This document shows positions 9,085 through 19,251 of a stretch of DNA of 64,000 nt, one piece after another. Position numbers and translations under genes: made by a program. The stretch covers positions 150,890 to 214,889 of the forward strand of contig CALSSN010000002.1 in the NCBI GenBank assembly GCA_943789025.1, read 5' to 3'. The number at the start of each line of letters is the position of its first letter. The first letter of the stretch is position 1. The notes beneath the pieces were generated by a model. It did not search any database. It was given only the letters and a program-made list of their open reading frames with translations, and was not told the origin of the DNA. Origin of the DNA: an uncultured Verrucomicrobiales bacterium. Its GTDB lineage: Bacteria > Verrucomicrobiota > Verrucomicrobiia > Verrucomicrobiales > DEV007.

Positions 9085-11076
9085 ATGCCGGTAGCTTCCA
9101 ACAGGGTAGATCGTAGCCTCGTGCGTCGGGCGGGACAGTGGTTTGTCTACACCCACTTCCGGATACTTGAGTTCCTCCTCCGCCTGTTACCGTTGCCCTT
9201 GGTCTTTTTGATCGGAGAAGGGGCTGGGCTGCTTTTTTATCTGGGGCTTCCCGGTTACCGGAAACTTGCGGTCAGAAACATGACGATCGCCTTCGGGCGG
9301 GAGCGCACACCCGAGGAGATTCGAAGCATGGCGAGGGCGAGTTTTCTTCGACTGGGAGGCAATCTCCTCTCGAGTCTCGTTCTGCCGCGGATCGGACGGG
9401 AAGCGATCGATGAGAGGGTTGAGGTGATTTATGAAAAGGGTGCGCGGGAAGTCCAGCAGGGGTCGTCAGGGGTCATTTTCTGCATCCCGCATATGGGCGC
9501 ATGGGAATTGTTTTCGCAGCTACCGGAACTCTTCACAGGGGACCTCGCACCTTCGACCATGTACCAGACATTGAGGAATCCATTCTTCGACGCCTATGTG
9601 CGCAGAAGGCGTGCGACAATGGGCCTGCAACTTTTCGACCGGGGATCCGGGTTCCGCGGGCCGATGGCACATGTCAAGGCGGGTGGCGCCCTCGGAATCC
9701 TGACTGATCAACATGCCGGGGATCACGGAGTCTGGGCGCCTCTCTTCGGTCGATTGGCCTCGACGACTTCGCTCCCCGCAATTCTGGCTGGACGTACCGG
9801 TGCCGCTCTGGTTCCCCTCCATGCAGAGACCGTCGGAAGGGCGCGCTGGCGGCTGGTCTGTGGTAGTCCGGTTCCCCACCAGAAAACGCCGGAAAAGACA
9901 ACTGCTGTCATGAACCTCCGACTTGGCGAGGTTATCGGTCGGTCGCCCGAGGACTGGTTCTGGGTGCACAATCGATGGAAGACACCGAAGCCGAACTTTC
10001 TGCTCGCTCGATATCGACGAGGCATCTTTTTGCCGGATGAAGTTTTGGTGAGCGACTTGCAGCCGTTCGAGATTCTCGTGCGTTCGCCGAACTGGCTGGG
10101 TGATATCTGCATGGCGATTCCGGCGGTGCGCGCGATGCAGGCGGGACGCCCCGACGCTCGGATCACCGTTTTGAGTCCGGCACGATTCGCCCCGGTCTGG
10201 AACTTGATGGAGGAAGTTGCGGCAGTGCTTGAGAAGCCTGACGGTGCAAGTCCCCGTGCTGTCGGGAAGCTCATCAAGAAAGCAGATACGCAGTTCGATG
10301 TGGCGGTTCTTTTTCCCAATTCCCTGCGCAGCGCTCTCGAGGCGAAGTGGGGGAACATTCCCAGAATCGTGGGGTTTGCCGGTCACCACCGAGCCTGGGT
10401 GCTTGATCAGATTGTTCCTCACGGGTCACCCAAAAAACCCCCGGAGCACCAGACCCAGGACCTCCTCGCCATGGTGGAATCGATGGGCGGAGAAAGAAGT
10501 GCGAGTGCCGCTGGTGGGCACGTGATCGGCGGGAGGCGTCTGCCTGAGCCAACTGGTCTGCGGGTCGGAGTATGTCCGGGGGCTGCCTATGGCGGGGCGA
10601 AAAGGTTTCCCACAGAAAAGTTTGCTGAAACCATGAACCTTGTCGATGCGGAGGTTCCCGGAATCGAGTGGGTGCTTGTCGGCACTCGGCAGGAAGCGGA
10701 GGTCGCCGCCTCGCTCGAGGCACAGGCAAAAGGGCGGGTGGAAAACCTGGCTGGTAAGACGGGGCTGGAAGAGCTGATCGAGACGCTTGCTGGATCTCGG
10801 ATGCTGCTGACCAATGACACCGGAACGATGCATCTTGCCGCCGCGCTTGGTGTGCCTACGGTAGCCATCTTCGGTTCCACAGAGCCTGCCCTTACCGGTC
10901 CTCTGGGTCCGCGTCACGAGGTTGTTCGCAACCACGTCGACTGCAGTCCCTGCTTTCTTCGCGAATGCCCGCTTGATTTTCGCTGCATGCATTCCATCTC
11001 GGTTCAGGACCTTTCCAGGACGGTGATCAATGTTGTTTTGAGGGAGGTCCCGGCGGGGCAGGCGGAAGTCGGATAA
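9085..11076 (+). CDS. Fused lipid A acyltransferase (LpxL/HtrB-like) and heptosyltransferase (WaaF-like, GT9)
   Basis: 663 residues. Residues about 1-305 match LpxL/HtrB acyltransferases: a membrane-proximal hydrophobic N-terminus, IPHMGAWELF (the NHxGNWE-type catalytic His block, here PHMGAWE) and DQHAGDHGVWAPLFGR. Residues about 320-660 match GT9 heptosyltransferase II: VRSPNWLGDICMAIPAVRAM, then TNDTGTMHLAAALGVPTVAIFGSTEP (ADP-heptose site) and CSPCFLRECPLDFRCMHSI near the end. The predicted tasks are acylation of Kdo-lipid A and addition of core heptose, both on the inner face of the inner membrane. There is no stop or frameshift at the junction, so the fusion seems real. Confidence 0.88.
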   Translation: MPVASNRVDRSLVRRAGQWFVYTHFRILEFLLRLLPLPLVFLIGEGAGLLFYLGLPGYRKLAVRNMTIAFGRERTPEEIRSMARASFLRLGGNLLSSLVLPRIGREAIDERVEVIYEKGAREVQQGSSGVIFCIPHMGAWELFSQLPELFTGDLAPSTMYQTLRNPFFDAYVRRRRATMGLQLFDRGSGFRGPMAHVKAGGALGILTDQHAGDHGVWAPLFGRLASTTSLPAILAGRTGAALVPLHAETVGRARWRLVCGSPVPHQKTPEKTTAVMNLRLGEVIGRSPEDWFWVHNRWKTPKPNFLLARYRRGIFLPDEVLVSDLQPFEILVRSPNWLGDICMAIPAVRAMQAGRPDARITVLSPARFAPVWNLMEEVAAVLEKPDGASPRAVGKLIKKADTQFDVAVLFPNSLRSALEAKWGNIPRIVGFAGHHRAWVLDQIVPHGSPKKPPEHQTQDLLAMVESMGGERSASAAGGHVIGGRRLPEPTGLRVGVCPGAAYGGAKRFPTEKFAETMNLVDAEVPGIEWVLVGTRQEAEVAASLEAQAKGRVENLAGKTGLEELIETLAGSRMLLTNDTGTMHLAAALGVPTVAIFGSTEPALTGPLGPRHEVVRNHVDCSPCFLRECPLDFRCMHSISVQDLSRTVINVVLREVPAGQAEVG

Positions 11077-11140
11077 GCGCATGCGCCTGCTACGGGGAGA
11101 AGCAGAAGTGGGAGCTACGGGTCTCGCTTGCCCGGAAGCA

Positions 11141-12421
11141 TCAAGGCATTGCAAAAACCTTGGAGATCTCTTCTCCGATGATTCTGGCTCCAGTTGCGAC
11201 GGTTTCGTGGTCCATGGCATAGCTGATGCGAATGCATTCATGGCGGTGCGACCAATCCGGGCTTTCGAGGCCGAAAAAGAAATACTCTCCGGGAATGACG
11301 AGGACCCCTCTTTTTTTCAGCCTTTCGTAGAGCTCCTTCGAGTTGACGGGAAGGCTCGGCAGCCAGAGCCAGAGAAAGAGGGCACCCTCGGCCGAGTGCA
11401 GCCGCCACGGGACATGCGCAGGCAGTTCGCGTTGGAAGGCACTTCGTGCTTCTTCGCACTTTCTGCGATAGTAGGGCTGTACGACGGTGCGAGCCAGGTC
11501 GAGGAGTTCCCCTGACTCAAGAAGAGGAGCCGCGATGGTTTGGCCGACGTTGTTGTTGGCCAGTCCGATGATGGCGGTCATCGAGGAGAGTGCGGAAACC
11601 ACCTGTGGCGAGGCGATGACGATTCCGGTGCGTGTTCCAGGGAGCCCGATCTTGGACAGGCTGAGCGTGAGAATGATGCCTTCGTCCCAGATCGGTGTGG
11701 CTTTTTCGAAAACGATTCCCGGAAGAGGCTGACCGTAAGCATTGTCGATGATGAGCGGGACGCGGATGCTTCGGGCGAGATCCCGAAGGCGTGCAATTTC
11801 CGAATCGGTGAGGACATTGCCACTCGGGTTGGTCGGGCGCGAGACACAGATCGCGCCAATCTCGTGCCGTGCCGCCGTTGCTTCAACCGCCTCGAAATCG
11901 ATATGGTATTTGAATTCCCTGTCGCCGATCTCTTCAATCTGTGGGGGGACACTCAGGAAGAGATTACGCTCCATCCCCTGGTCGGAATACCCGATGTATT
12001 CGGGCATGAGAGGGAAGAGAATCTTGCGTGGATCACCCTCCGGCATCTCGCCGGCGAGAAGGTTGAAAAGAAAGAAGAAGGCGCATTGGCCGCCAGGGGT
12101 GACTGCGATGCAGTCTTCAGTGAGATCCCATCCGAACTCCTGGCAGAGCCCGTCGGCGACCGCCTTGCGGAAGCGAGAGCCCCCGACCGGGGGCTCGTAG
12201 ATGGAGAGCATACGCTGAAGGCCGTCCTTGCTGGCGAGCAGCTCCTTGATGCGGCGGCGCCAGAGAGCGTCCACCTCCGGGATCATCGCGGGTTGACCGC
12301 CTCCCAGCATACAGAGACCCTCGCCGGATGAGGCGAGAGCCTCTCCGAGGTCATCCATAAGCTCTCCAATCCCGCTCCCGAGGGCGAGTCGCCTGCCGAC
12401 CATGGAGAATTCGAATGCCAT
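11141..12421 (-). CDS. avtA: Valine--pyruvate aminotransferase
   Basis: 426 residues, the usual AvtA length. Fold-type I PLP aminotransferase: VTPGGQCAFFFLFNLL, the substrate/PLP segment CVSRPTNPSGNVLTD, IIDNAYGQPLPG with the PLP-contacting Asp and Tyr, and the Schiff-base Lys in TLSLSKIGLPGTRTG. The Arg in HECIRISYAM near the end binds the substrate carboxylate. It converts 2-ketoisovalerate to valine using alanine. It follows ilvD on the same strand (77 bp apart), which makes the last two steps of valine synthesis adjacent. Confidence 0.92.
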   Translation of the reverse strand: MAFEFSMVGRRLALGSGIGELMDDLGEALASSGEGLCMLGGGQPAMIPEVDALWRRRIKELLASKDGLQRMLSIYEPPVGGSRFRKAVADGLCQEFGWDLTEDCIAVTPGGQCAFFFLFNLLAGEMPEGDPRKILFPLMPEYIGYSDQGMERNLFLSVPPQIEEIGDREFKYHIDFEAVEATAARHEIGAICVSRPTNPSGNVLTDSEIARLRDLARSIRVPLIIDNAYGQPLPGIVFEKATPIWDEGIILTLSLSKIGLPGTRTGIVIASPQVVSALSSMTAIIGLANNNVGQTIAAPLLESGELLDLARTVVQPYYRRKCEEARSAFQRELPAHVPWRLHSAEGALFLWLWLPSLPVNSKELYERLKKRGVLVIPGEYFFFGLESPDWSHRHECIRISYAMDHETVATGARIIGEEISKVFAMP

Positions 12422-12498
12422 GGAGGGTGGGTGCCCGGGCAGTTTGGAGCCCGACCGCGTTCCGGATTTCCGGCTTTTCGGGCGGATGTCTTGGAGGC

Positions 12499-14223
12499 CT
12501 AGAGGGCGAGATTTTCGTCTGTGAGCGCGCCGGTCGAGGCGGAGCTCACGGTGGAAGCATACTTCGCGAGAACCCCTCGCTTGTAGCGTGGCTTTGGAGT
12601 CTTGAATGCTTTGAGGCGTTTGTTGATCTCGGTCTTGGAGACGACGAGGTTAATTTGTCGCTTTTTCGCGTCGATCGAAATCTTATCTCCGTTTTTCACT
12701 GCCGCGAGGGGTCCACCCACATAGGCCTCTGGTGTGATATGGCCGACGACAAAGCCATGGGAGCCTCCTGAGAAGCGGCCGTCTGTGATCAGGGCAACCT
12801 TGTCGCCGAGTCCCTGCCCCATGATAGCGGCAGTGGGGCCTAGCATCTCACGCATGCCGGGACCACCCTTGGGGCCCTCCATACGGATGACGACGACATC
12901 GCCTTCTTTGATCCTTCCCTTCAAGATCTGCTGCATGGCGGCTTCCTCGGAGTCATAGACTTTCGCCTTGCCGGTGAAAGATTCGCCTTCTTGGCCGGAA
13001 ATCTTGGCTACGGCACCTTCCGGTGCGAGATTCCCATAGAGGATGACGAGGTGGCTGTCCTTCTTGATCGGATTCTTGAAGGGCCGGATGACTTCCTGGC
13101 CTTCGCGGTAGGAAGCCGAGACCCTGGCGAGGTTCTGACCGATCGTGCGGCCGGTCACGGTAAGGCAGTCGCTGTGAAGAAGCCCTTTATTGAGGAGCAT
13201 CTTCATGAGCGGAGTGGTGCCTCCGATCTCGACCAGCTTCTCCATCACGAAACGTCCGGAAGGCTTGAGGTCGGCGAGAACCGGGACCTTTTTTCCGATG
13301 CGGGTGAAGTCATCGAGCGTGATTTTCACGCCGATGGTGTTTGCCATCGCGATGAGGTGCAGTACAGCATTGGTCGAGCCACCGAGGGCGATGGTGACGG
13401 TGATGGCGTTCTCGAAGGCTTTTTTCGTCATGATGTCCTTCGGCGTGATGCCCAGTTCGATGAGGTTCATGACCGCGCCGCCCGAGTCGAGGCAGTCACG
13501 CATCTTGTCTACCGAGAGAGCCGTCTGTGCCGACGAGTTGGGCAGCGACATGCCGAGGGCTTCGATTGCAGAGGCCATGGTATTGGCGGTGTACATGCCT
13601 CCGCAGGAACCGGGTCCTGGGATGGCACGCTCTTCGATCTGGCCGAGCTCAATATCGGTCATTTCGCCTCGCGCGTGGGTGCCGACAGCCTCGAAAACCG
13701 AGACGATATCGATATCCTCGTCTTTGTGACATCCGGGGAGGATGGTGCCGCCGTAGACGAAAATGGCAGGGCGGTTGAGACGAGCGATCGCCATCATGCA
13801 GCCGGGCATGTTTTTGTCGCAGCCACCGATAGCAAGAAGCCCGTCCATGGCCTGACACCCCACCACGGTTTCGATCGAGTCGGCAATGACTTCCCTCGAG
13901 ACGAGTGAGTATTTCATGCCTTCCGTTCCCATCGAGATGCCGTCAGAGACGGTGATGGTATTGAAGATGATCGATTTTCCGCCGACGGCATCGACCCCTT
14001 TGGCTGCCTCTCTGGCGAGGCGGTCGATGTGCATGTTGCACGGGGTGACGTTCGACCAGGTCGAGGCGACACCGACTTGACTTTTCTCAAAGTCTCGTCT
14101 CACGAAGCCCGTGGCGTGGAGCATGGCCCGCGAGGGAGCGCGGTCAGAGCCGTCCACGAGAGGTCCGGAGAATTTTCGGTGGAGGGAGGGACGTTTTTTG
14201 GCAGCTGCCTTCTTTGCGCTCAT
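12499..14223 (-). CDS. ilvD: Dihydroxy-acid dehydratase
   Basis: 574 residues, full length. Iron-sulfur ligands are visible in [22 protein letters not shown] and [14 protein letters not shown]. The C-terminal part has [18 protein letters not shown], the conserved active-site block. Makes 2-keto acids for valine, leucine and isoleucine from dihydroxy acids. The N-terminus ([18 protein letters not shown]) has a short Lys/Ala-rich extension. First gene of an ilvD-avtA unit, divergent from serA across 337 bp. Confidence 0.97.
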   Translation of the reverse strand: MSAKKAAAKKRPSLHRKFSGPLVDGSDRAPSRAMLHATGFVRRDFEKSQVGVASTWSNVTPCNMHIDRLAREAAKGVDAVGGKSIIFNTITVSDGISMGTEGMKYSLVSREVIADSIETVVGCQAMDGLLAIGGCDKNMPGCMMAIARLNRPAIFVYGGTILPGCHKDEDIDIVSVFEAVGTHARGEMTDIELGQIEERAIPGPGSCGGMYTANTMASAIEALGMSLPNSSAQTALSVDKMRDCLDSGGAVMNLIELGITPKDIMTKKAFENAITVTIALGGSTNAVLHLIAMANTIGVKITLDDFTRIGKKVPVLADLKPSGRFVMEKLVEIGGTTPLMKMLLNKGLLHSDCLTVTGRTIGQNLARVSASYREGQEVIRPFKNPIKKDSHLVILYGNLAPEGAVAKISGQEGESFTGKAKVYDSEEAAMQQILKGRIKEGDVVVIRMEGPKGGPGMREMLGPTAAIMGQGLGDKVALITDGRFSGGSHGFVVGHITPEAYVGGPLAAVKNGDKISIDAKKRQINLVVSKTEINKRLKAFKTPKPRYKRGVLAKYASTVSSASTGALTDENLAL

Positions 14224-14560
14224 GGATTGTTGAAAAAGAATGAATTAATGAAAAAGAGGACACCATCCCGAGCGAGGGGGGGGCCGTCAAGCACGGAGGG
14301 GTATTCTGAGCAAGAAGAGTAAAAAATTGAGGCTGAAAAGTATGATTTTTATAATAAACCCAATAATTTTTGATTATAATAATTTTTAGCGCGGGCATCT
14401 CCCCATTTTTTTGTCGGTTTCTTGATCTTCGTTTGAAAAGTTTCCTCGATCGGTTACCTCGTTTTGGCATTCTTTCCTGCAGAAAAGGCGTCCTTTTGGG
14501 TTCTCTCTCTTGCCAGAGCGAGTTTTGTGGGCTTAGTCCCCATCCACCTATTTACTGACT
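14224..14560. promoter_or_regulatory. Divergent control region ilvD / serA
   Basis: 337 bp with no credible gene. The middle (14318-14390) is very A/T-rich (for example ATTTTTGATTATAATAATTT). Promoters for both amino-acid biosynthetic genes must lie here. I saw no leader peptide with runs of Val/Leu/Ile codons and no T-box, so attenuation is not supported. Confidence 0.4.
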
Positions 14561-16165
14561 ATGGCACACCGTGTTCTCGTCTCCGATCCCATCTCTGACA
14601 TAGGGGTTGACCTTCTTGCCAGGCATCCTGATATCGAGGTTGATTTTAAAACTGGCCTGACTCCTGAGGAGTTGTGCGCCATCATCGGCGACTATGATGC
14701 TCTGATTGTTCGCTCGCAGACGAAAGTGACACCGGAGGTTCTCGCCGCAGGAAATCGTCTGAAGGCGGTAGGGCGTGCAGGGGTGGGTGTTGATAATATC
14801 GACCGCGAGGCGGCAAATGCCGCAGGGGTCATCGTGATGAACACGCCGACAGGGAACACAATATCGACAGCAGAGCACGCTTTCACCCTCATGCTTTCAG
14901 CAGCGAGGAATATCGGGTCGGCGCACCGGGCGGTGACAAGCGGTGGCGACTTCAAGGCTGCTCGCAAGGGATATATCGGGATCGAGCTAAACGGAAAGCG
15001 TCTTGCAGTGATCGGGATGGGACGGATCGGGGCCGAGTTCGCCAAGCGTGCTCAGGCCTTTAACATGGAAGTGGTTGCCTACGACCCGTTCCTCACCCAG
15101 GCCCGGGCCGACGAGCTCCGGGTTGAGTTGGCGGCCTCGCCTGAGGTCGCGCTGAACGGGGCGGACGTGGTGACCCTGCATATTCCGATGACCGCAGACA
15201 CCATGCACATGCTCAATGCAGATCGGCTGGCTTTGATGAACCCCGGCGCGTTGGTAGTGAACTGTGCACGCGGCGGGCTGGTGGATGAAAAAGCCCTCTT
15301 CGCTGCCATCGAGTCCGGGCATATTGCCGGCTGCGGGATGGATGTCTTTGAGGAGGAGCCGCCAGGTGCGGACCATCCCCTGTTCGGACTGGAAATGCAC
15401 ACCACCTTCACCCCACACCTCGGTGCCTCGACGAATGAGGCACAGGAAAATGTGGGCATTCAGGTGGCCGAGCAGATCCGGGATTTTCTCGTCACCGGGG
15501 AGATCCGGAATGCTATCAACATGCCATCGGCCGATGCCGCAGCGCTCGTTGAGCTCGGAGCGTTTCCGCAGATTGCAGCTGCCTTAGGGAAGTTGCTGGC
15601 CAAGCTGACTCCGGGAAATCCTGAATCCTTGAGGATCTCCTACCACGGTGATATTGCATCGAAGAATACCGCTCTCGTCTCGCGGGCTGGTCTGACGGCG
15701 TTTCTCGAAGCGGCACGAGCCGACGGTCAGGTCAATGTGGTCAATGCGCCCGCTGTGGCTGCCGAGATGGGGATCGACCTGGTCGAGCAGACGATCAATG
15801 CGAGGACCGAGTTTCATGAGCTGCTCGTTATGGAAGTGGTGAAGGGAGCCGAGCGCTTCCGTGTTGCCGGCACCGTGATCGGCCAGAGCCCGAGAGTTGT
15901 CGAGATCGATCACCTCTATGTCGATACGAATATCTCTGGCCATTTCCTGCTGATTCGCAACGATGACCGCCCGGGAATTGTAGGGGCAGTGGGAACCGAA
16001 CTGGGTTCCGCCGAGGTGAACATCGCCAATCTCTCGCTGGCACGGAACAAGTCGCAGGGGAATGCCCTCACCGTCATCGAAGTCGACGAGCCGGTGGGCG
16101 CGGATCTGATGGCCTCCCTGCGGGCACTTCCCGGAGTTTTGGAGGTCAACGGCGTGACGTTGTAA
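14561..16165 (+). CDS. serA: D-3-phosphoglycerate dehydrogenase
   Basis: 534 residues, the long form. The catalytic NAD domain has GMGRIGAEFAKRAQAFNMEVVAYDPF (Rossmann), NCARGGLVDEKAL, the Glu in CGMDVFEEEP and the catalytic His in TPHLGASTNEAQ. An intervening ASB domain (about 320-450) and a C-terminal ACT domain (GHFLLIRNDDRPGIVGAVGT) follow; ACT domains mediate serine feedback inhibition in this family. First step of serine synthesis from glycolysis. A SerB-like phosphatase is encoded far away at 56713-57384. Confidence 0.97.
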   Translation: MAHRVLVSDPISDIGVDLLARHPDIEVDFKTGLTPEELCAIIGDYDALIVRSQTKVTPEVLAAGNRLKAVGRAGVGVDNIDREAANAAGVIVMNTPTGNTISTAEHAFTLMLSAARNIGSAHRAVTSGGDFKAARKGYIGIELNGKRLAVIGMGRIGAEFAKRAQAFNMEVVAYDPFLTQARADELRVELAASPEVALNGADVVTLHIPMTADTMHMLNADRLALMNPGALVVNCARGGLVDEKALFAAIESGHIAGCGMDVFEEEPPGADHPLFGLEMHTTFTPHLGASTNEAQENVGIQVAEQIRDFLVTGEIRNAINMPSADAAALVELGAFPQIAAALGKLLAKLTPGNPESLRISYHGDIASKNTALVSRAGLTAFLEAARADGQVNVVNAPAVAAEMGIDLVEQTINARTEFHELLVMEVVKGAERFRVAGTVIGQSPRVVEIDHLYVDTNISGHFLLIRNDDRPGIVGAVGTELGSAEVNIANLSLARNKSQGNALTVIEVDEPVGADLMASLRALPGVLEVNGVTL

Positions 16166-16257
16166 GATGCGGTGGGCGTTGGGTTGGCGGGCTTTCTGAT
16201 GCCGCGCGTCGCGGGCACGTGGATGTGTGACCGCAACGCTATCGAGCGATTCGATGG

Positions 16258-17304
16258 TCACTGGGTGAAAAGTTCGAGTTCCTGCTGGAATCCGTCACTT
16301 TTTCGGAACTGCCGCACCGGAAGTCTGGGCAGTGGACCGGTGGCAAGCCCACTGCGTCGGCAGCAGGCGCGGAACAGTGACTGGATCTGTTCCGCGAAGA
16401 TTCCCTGGCCTCGGATGCGCTGGCCAAAGTCGGCTGCGCTGGTCGTTTCTCCCTGCATTGCTCGGATCCGACCCATCACTTTCTCTCTCCTTAAGGGGAA
16501 GTGCTCCTCCAACCAGTTCTCGAAGATTTCGGTCACCCCCCACGGGAGCCGCACTACGGTGAATCCGGCAAATTCCGCTTTAGCCTTGGCCACAGCCGAG
16601 AGGATCTCCGGGATCTCCGGCTCGTTGAGCATCGGGATGATCGGGGCCACCATCACCCCAGCGGGAATCCCCTCTGCCACGAGTTCCTCGACCGCGGCTA
16701 GCCGTGCGCGTGGAGACGAGGCTCTGGGTTCCAGGATAGAGGTCAATTCCCGATCGAGCGAAGTGACGCTGATGGCCACTCGAACTGCATCGAAGCGGGC
16801 GAGTTCGCGGAGGAGGTCGAGGTCACGCAGGACAAGGGCGTTCTTTGTGATGATGGTCACCGGGTGCCGCATTTCTGCGAGGACTTCCAGGCATCCACGG
16901 GTGATTTTGAGCGTTTTCTCAATGGGCTGGTAGCAGTCGGTGACCCCGCTCATCGCGAGCGGAGACGGCTTGTAATTTGAGCGGAGCAGCTCTCTTCTCA
17001 GCAGTTTGGGCGCTTCCTGCTTGGCGACGATTCTGGACTCGAAGTCAAGCCCAGCGGAGAAGCCGAGGTATTCGTGGGTCGGCCGTGCGTAGCAGTAGGC
17101 GCATCCGTGCTCACACCCGCGGTAGGGGTTTAGACTCCGATCAAACGGAATGTCCGGACTGGTATTTTTTGAAAGAATCGTCTGGGAGTCGTCCTTGAGG
17201 ATTCGGGTAGCTCGCCGTTTTTCGGGCGGGACTTCCGGGTCGGGTGTGTAGTCGAGCCGCTCGAAGCGTCCATCCGGGTTTGATCCTGATCCTCTTCCTC
17301 TCAT
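16258..17304 (-). CDS. PA0069-family radical SAM protein
   Basis: 348 residues. The radical SAM cluster motif CxxxCxYC is seen in NPYRGCEHGCAYCYARPTHE at about residue 60-75, and the context SLNPYRGCEHGC with YLGFSAGLDFESRIVAK is typical of the PA0069/spore-photoproduct-lyase-like subgroup. SGVTDCYQPIEK and TIITKNALVLRDLDLL are further conserved blocks. Its substrate is unknown. Independent gene between serA (convergent) and ylbF (divergent). Confidence 0.9.
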   Translation of the reverse strand: MRGRGSGSNPDGRFERLDYTPDPEVPPEKRRATRILKDDSQTILSKNTSPDIPFDRSLNPYRGCEHGCAYCYARPTHEYLGFSAGLDFESRIVAKQEAPKLLRRELLRSNYKPSPLAMSGVTDCYQPIEKTLKITRGCLEVLAEMRHPVTIITKNALVLRDLDLLRELARFDAVRVAISVTSLDRELTSILEPRASSPRARLAAVEELVAEGIPAGVMVAPIIPMLNEPEIPEILSAVAKAKAEFAGFTVVRLPWGVTEIFENWLEEHFPLRREKVMGRIRAMQGETTSAADFGQRIRGQGIFAEQIQSLFRACCRRSGLATGPLPRLPVRQFRKSDGFQQELELFTQ

Positions 17305-17481
17305 TATTTCCTACCGCTTCAAGAAATAGATGTTCATGAGAACAATTCAAGGGGCAAGTGAAGAGAAGGTAGCGAGCTGGGATGCCTCCGTGGGACACCT
17401 CAGTCTGTGCGTCGGCGGCAGAGAAATACCCGACATGCAGGCAGCTGTTGCACTCGACGGAAGCTGCTCTATGATTTCAAG

Positions 17482-17898
17482 ATGGTAACTACTGTAGAAA
17501 AAGACGTCGTTCTCGATCACACCATCAATCTTTGCCAGGCGATCCTTGATCAGCCTGAGTTTTTCGGGCACACCCAGAAAATCGAAACATTCCTCGCTGA
17601 TGACGGGGCGAAGAAAGTTTATATTGAGGTCACCGAGCGCGGCCAGGAACTCCACCAGATGCAGCACCAAGGAGCTGAGATTCCTGAGTCGGATGCCCGC
17701 GCCTTCGGTGAAATGAGGGACGGGATGATGGCGAACGCTGTCATCAGTGACTTCATGGGAGCTCAGGAAGCACTCAATGGCATCCACCAGAAGATTTCCA
17801 GCTACGTGGCCAAGACATTGGAACTCGGCCGAATTCCTACGGAAGAGGACCTCAAGGCAGGGGACTGCTGTGGTGGTGGTGGCTGCGGCTGTGCATAG
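17482..17898 (+). CDS. YlbF/YmcA-family protein with Cys-rich tail
   Basis: 138 residues from the ATG at 17482 (MVTTVEKDVVL); the frame is open upstream to 17407 but that part is not family-like. The body is an all-helical YlbF domain (NLCQAILDQPEFFGHTQKIETFLAD ... GKISSYVAK-like helix). It ends with CCGGGGCGCA. In Bacillus, YlbF and partners form a complex with Fe-S clusters that affects mRNA processing, and a metal- or cluster-binding role for this tail is plausible but inferred. Confidence 0.82.
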   Translation: MVTTVEKDVVLDHTINLCQAILDQPEFFGHTQKIETFLADDGAKKVYIEVTERGQELHQMQHQGAEIPESDARAFGEMRDGMMANAVISDFMGAQEALNGIHQKISSYVAKTLELGRIPTEEDLKAGDCCGGGGCGCA

Positions 17899-18080
17899 TC
17901 GAGGTGAGAAGAATGCTTGGCCCAGTCGCGCTGCCATTCGCCCTTGAAGCTATCCGACACGACTCCTCCCCTAAATTCCGATTCCGCCGCCTGCCTGCCT
18001 GCCTACTCATCTCGCTCGCGAGCTCACTTCGTGTTGTGCGCCACTCGCATCGGTTTACCTGGTTGCTTTTCCACCTTTTT

Positions 18081-19097
18081 TCACGGTTTCTTCCCTGGTC
18101 GGGTGAAAAAATTCCGCAGGGTTCGCACTGCACCGAGAATTTGTTCTGCATTGCGGAACCCGAAGAGACGATGCAGAAAATCGTGATAGGCAGGAGTGAG
18201 TTTCGGGACCGGTAGACCGGCCTTCTTCCAGACTTCAATCGCAGATAGGGCGTGCCCTTGCAGCCCGTCACGATAACTCGCGGTAGCCGTCCAATACAGA
18301 CCATCAAAGACAACATCCTTCCACGGCCCGGTAATTTCGATTTCCTCCTTGATCGCCTCCCGTGCCAGTTCCTCGCTGGCGGCGAGTGACCAGTTGCGGA
18401 CGGTGCTGTTCTCGTTGCGGTAACGGATCGCCAGTGAGCCTTCGAAACAGCGCTTGTAAAGTACCACAGGGGTTTCCTGGTAGCGCAGTTCCGCGGCCGG
18501 GGTGAGCAGAGAGATGCGACCGAGGAGATTGAACTCCTCGCAGGTTCCGAGCTTGGGACTGAATCCGCCAGCGGCGCGGATAACCTTCGACTTCACGAGT
18601 GCCTCATTGAAGGTCGGGCCGTATTTCCTCGCTGTAGAAAGAGGATGTCCCGGATCGATCGGAGTGGTGGGCGGCGGAGGATCCTCGGAGGCCCGCTCGG
18701 CAAGGAATGACTCGGCATCCTTGTCATCAAAGCGTTCGATGCTTCCGATGAGGAGATCTGCCCCTGATTCCTCGAGTGCGGTCACTTGGGTCTGGATCGC
18801 CCAGGGCGGGAGGATGTCGTCGTGATCGAGAAACTTGATCAGATCACCTGTAGCAAGTCCCAAACCAATATTTCGGGCAACGTTCTGGCCGCCATTGATG
18901 GCAGTGAAGATATGGTGCGGCAGGGCTGAAGCGGCCAGAATTTTTCTGGCTAAGGCCACTGTTTGATCGGTGGATCCATCATCAACCACCACCACTTCGA
19001 TCGGACGGTAATCCTGGTCGATGACAGAGTTCAGAGTTTCCGCAAGGAACTTCTCAGTGTTGTAGGTCGGGATGATGATGCTGACAGTCGAGGGCAT
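18081..19097 (-). CDS. Family 2 glycosyltransferase
   Basis: 338 residues. The GT-A signature is clear at the N-terminus: VSIIIPTYNTEKFLAETLNS, VVVVDDGSTDQT and NGGQNVARNIGLGLATGDLI followed by the metal-binding LDHDD. The C-terminal third has no transmembrane helices, so it is probably a soluble cytoplasmic enzyme adding a sugar to a polysaccharide or LPS precursor. The region between it and ylbF (17899-18080) is non-coding and contains a (TGCC) repeat near 17988. Confidence 0.9.
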   Translation of the reverse strand: MPSTVSIIIPTYNTEKFLAETLNSVIDQDYRPIEVVVVDDGSTDQTVALARKILAASALPHHIFTAINGGQNVARNIGLGLATGDLIKFLDHDDILPPWAIQTQVTALEESGADLLIGSIERFDDKDAESFLAERASEDPPPPTTPIDPGHPLSTARKYGPTFNEALVKSKVIRAAGGFSPKLGTCEEFNLLGRISLLTPAAELRYQETPVVLYKRCFEGSLAIRYRNENSTVRNWSLAASEELAREAIKEEIEITGPWKDVVFDGLYWTATASYRDGLQGHALSAIEVWKKAGLPVPKLTPAYHDFLHRLFGFRNAEQILGAVRTLRNFFTRPGKKP

Positions 19098-19251
19098 GAC
19101 AGTATGCGAAGAGAATGGCGGTGGATGACAGCAAAAGGAAGCGAAAATTCAAGCGGAAATGCCGTCCGAGTTGCCTCCCAATTATTGACACCGGGAGGTG
19201 CGATTGTGAGGCAACTGCTTGATAACGTTGCGTCAAAATGGATGACACCGG

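Noticed and set aside
14224..14560. Leader-peptide attenuator for ilvD
   Set aside because: No open frame with clustered Val, Leu or Ile codons and no strong terminator pair was seen.
18000..18030. Shared TCGCTCGCGAG sequence near 18009 and 19576
   Set aside because: Only about 20 bases match, with no inverted ends or flanking similarity; too little to call a repeat family.
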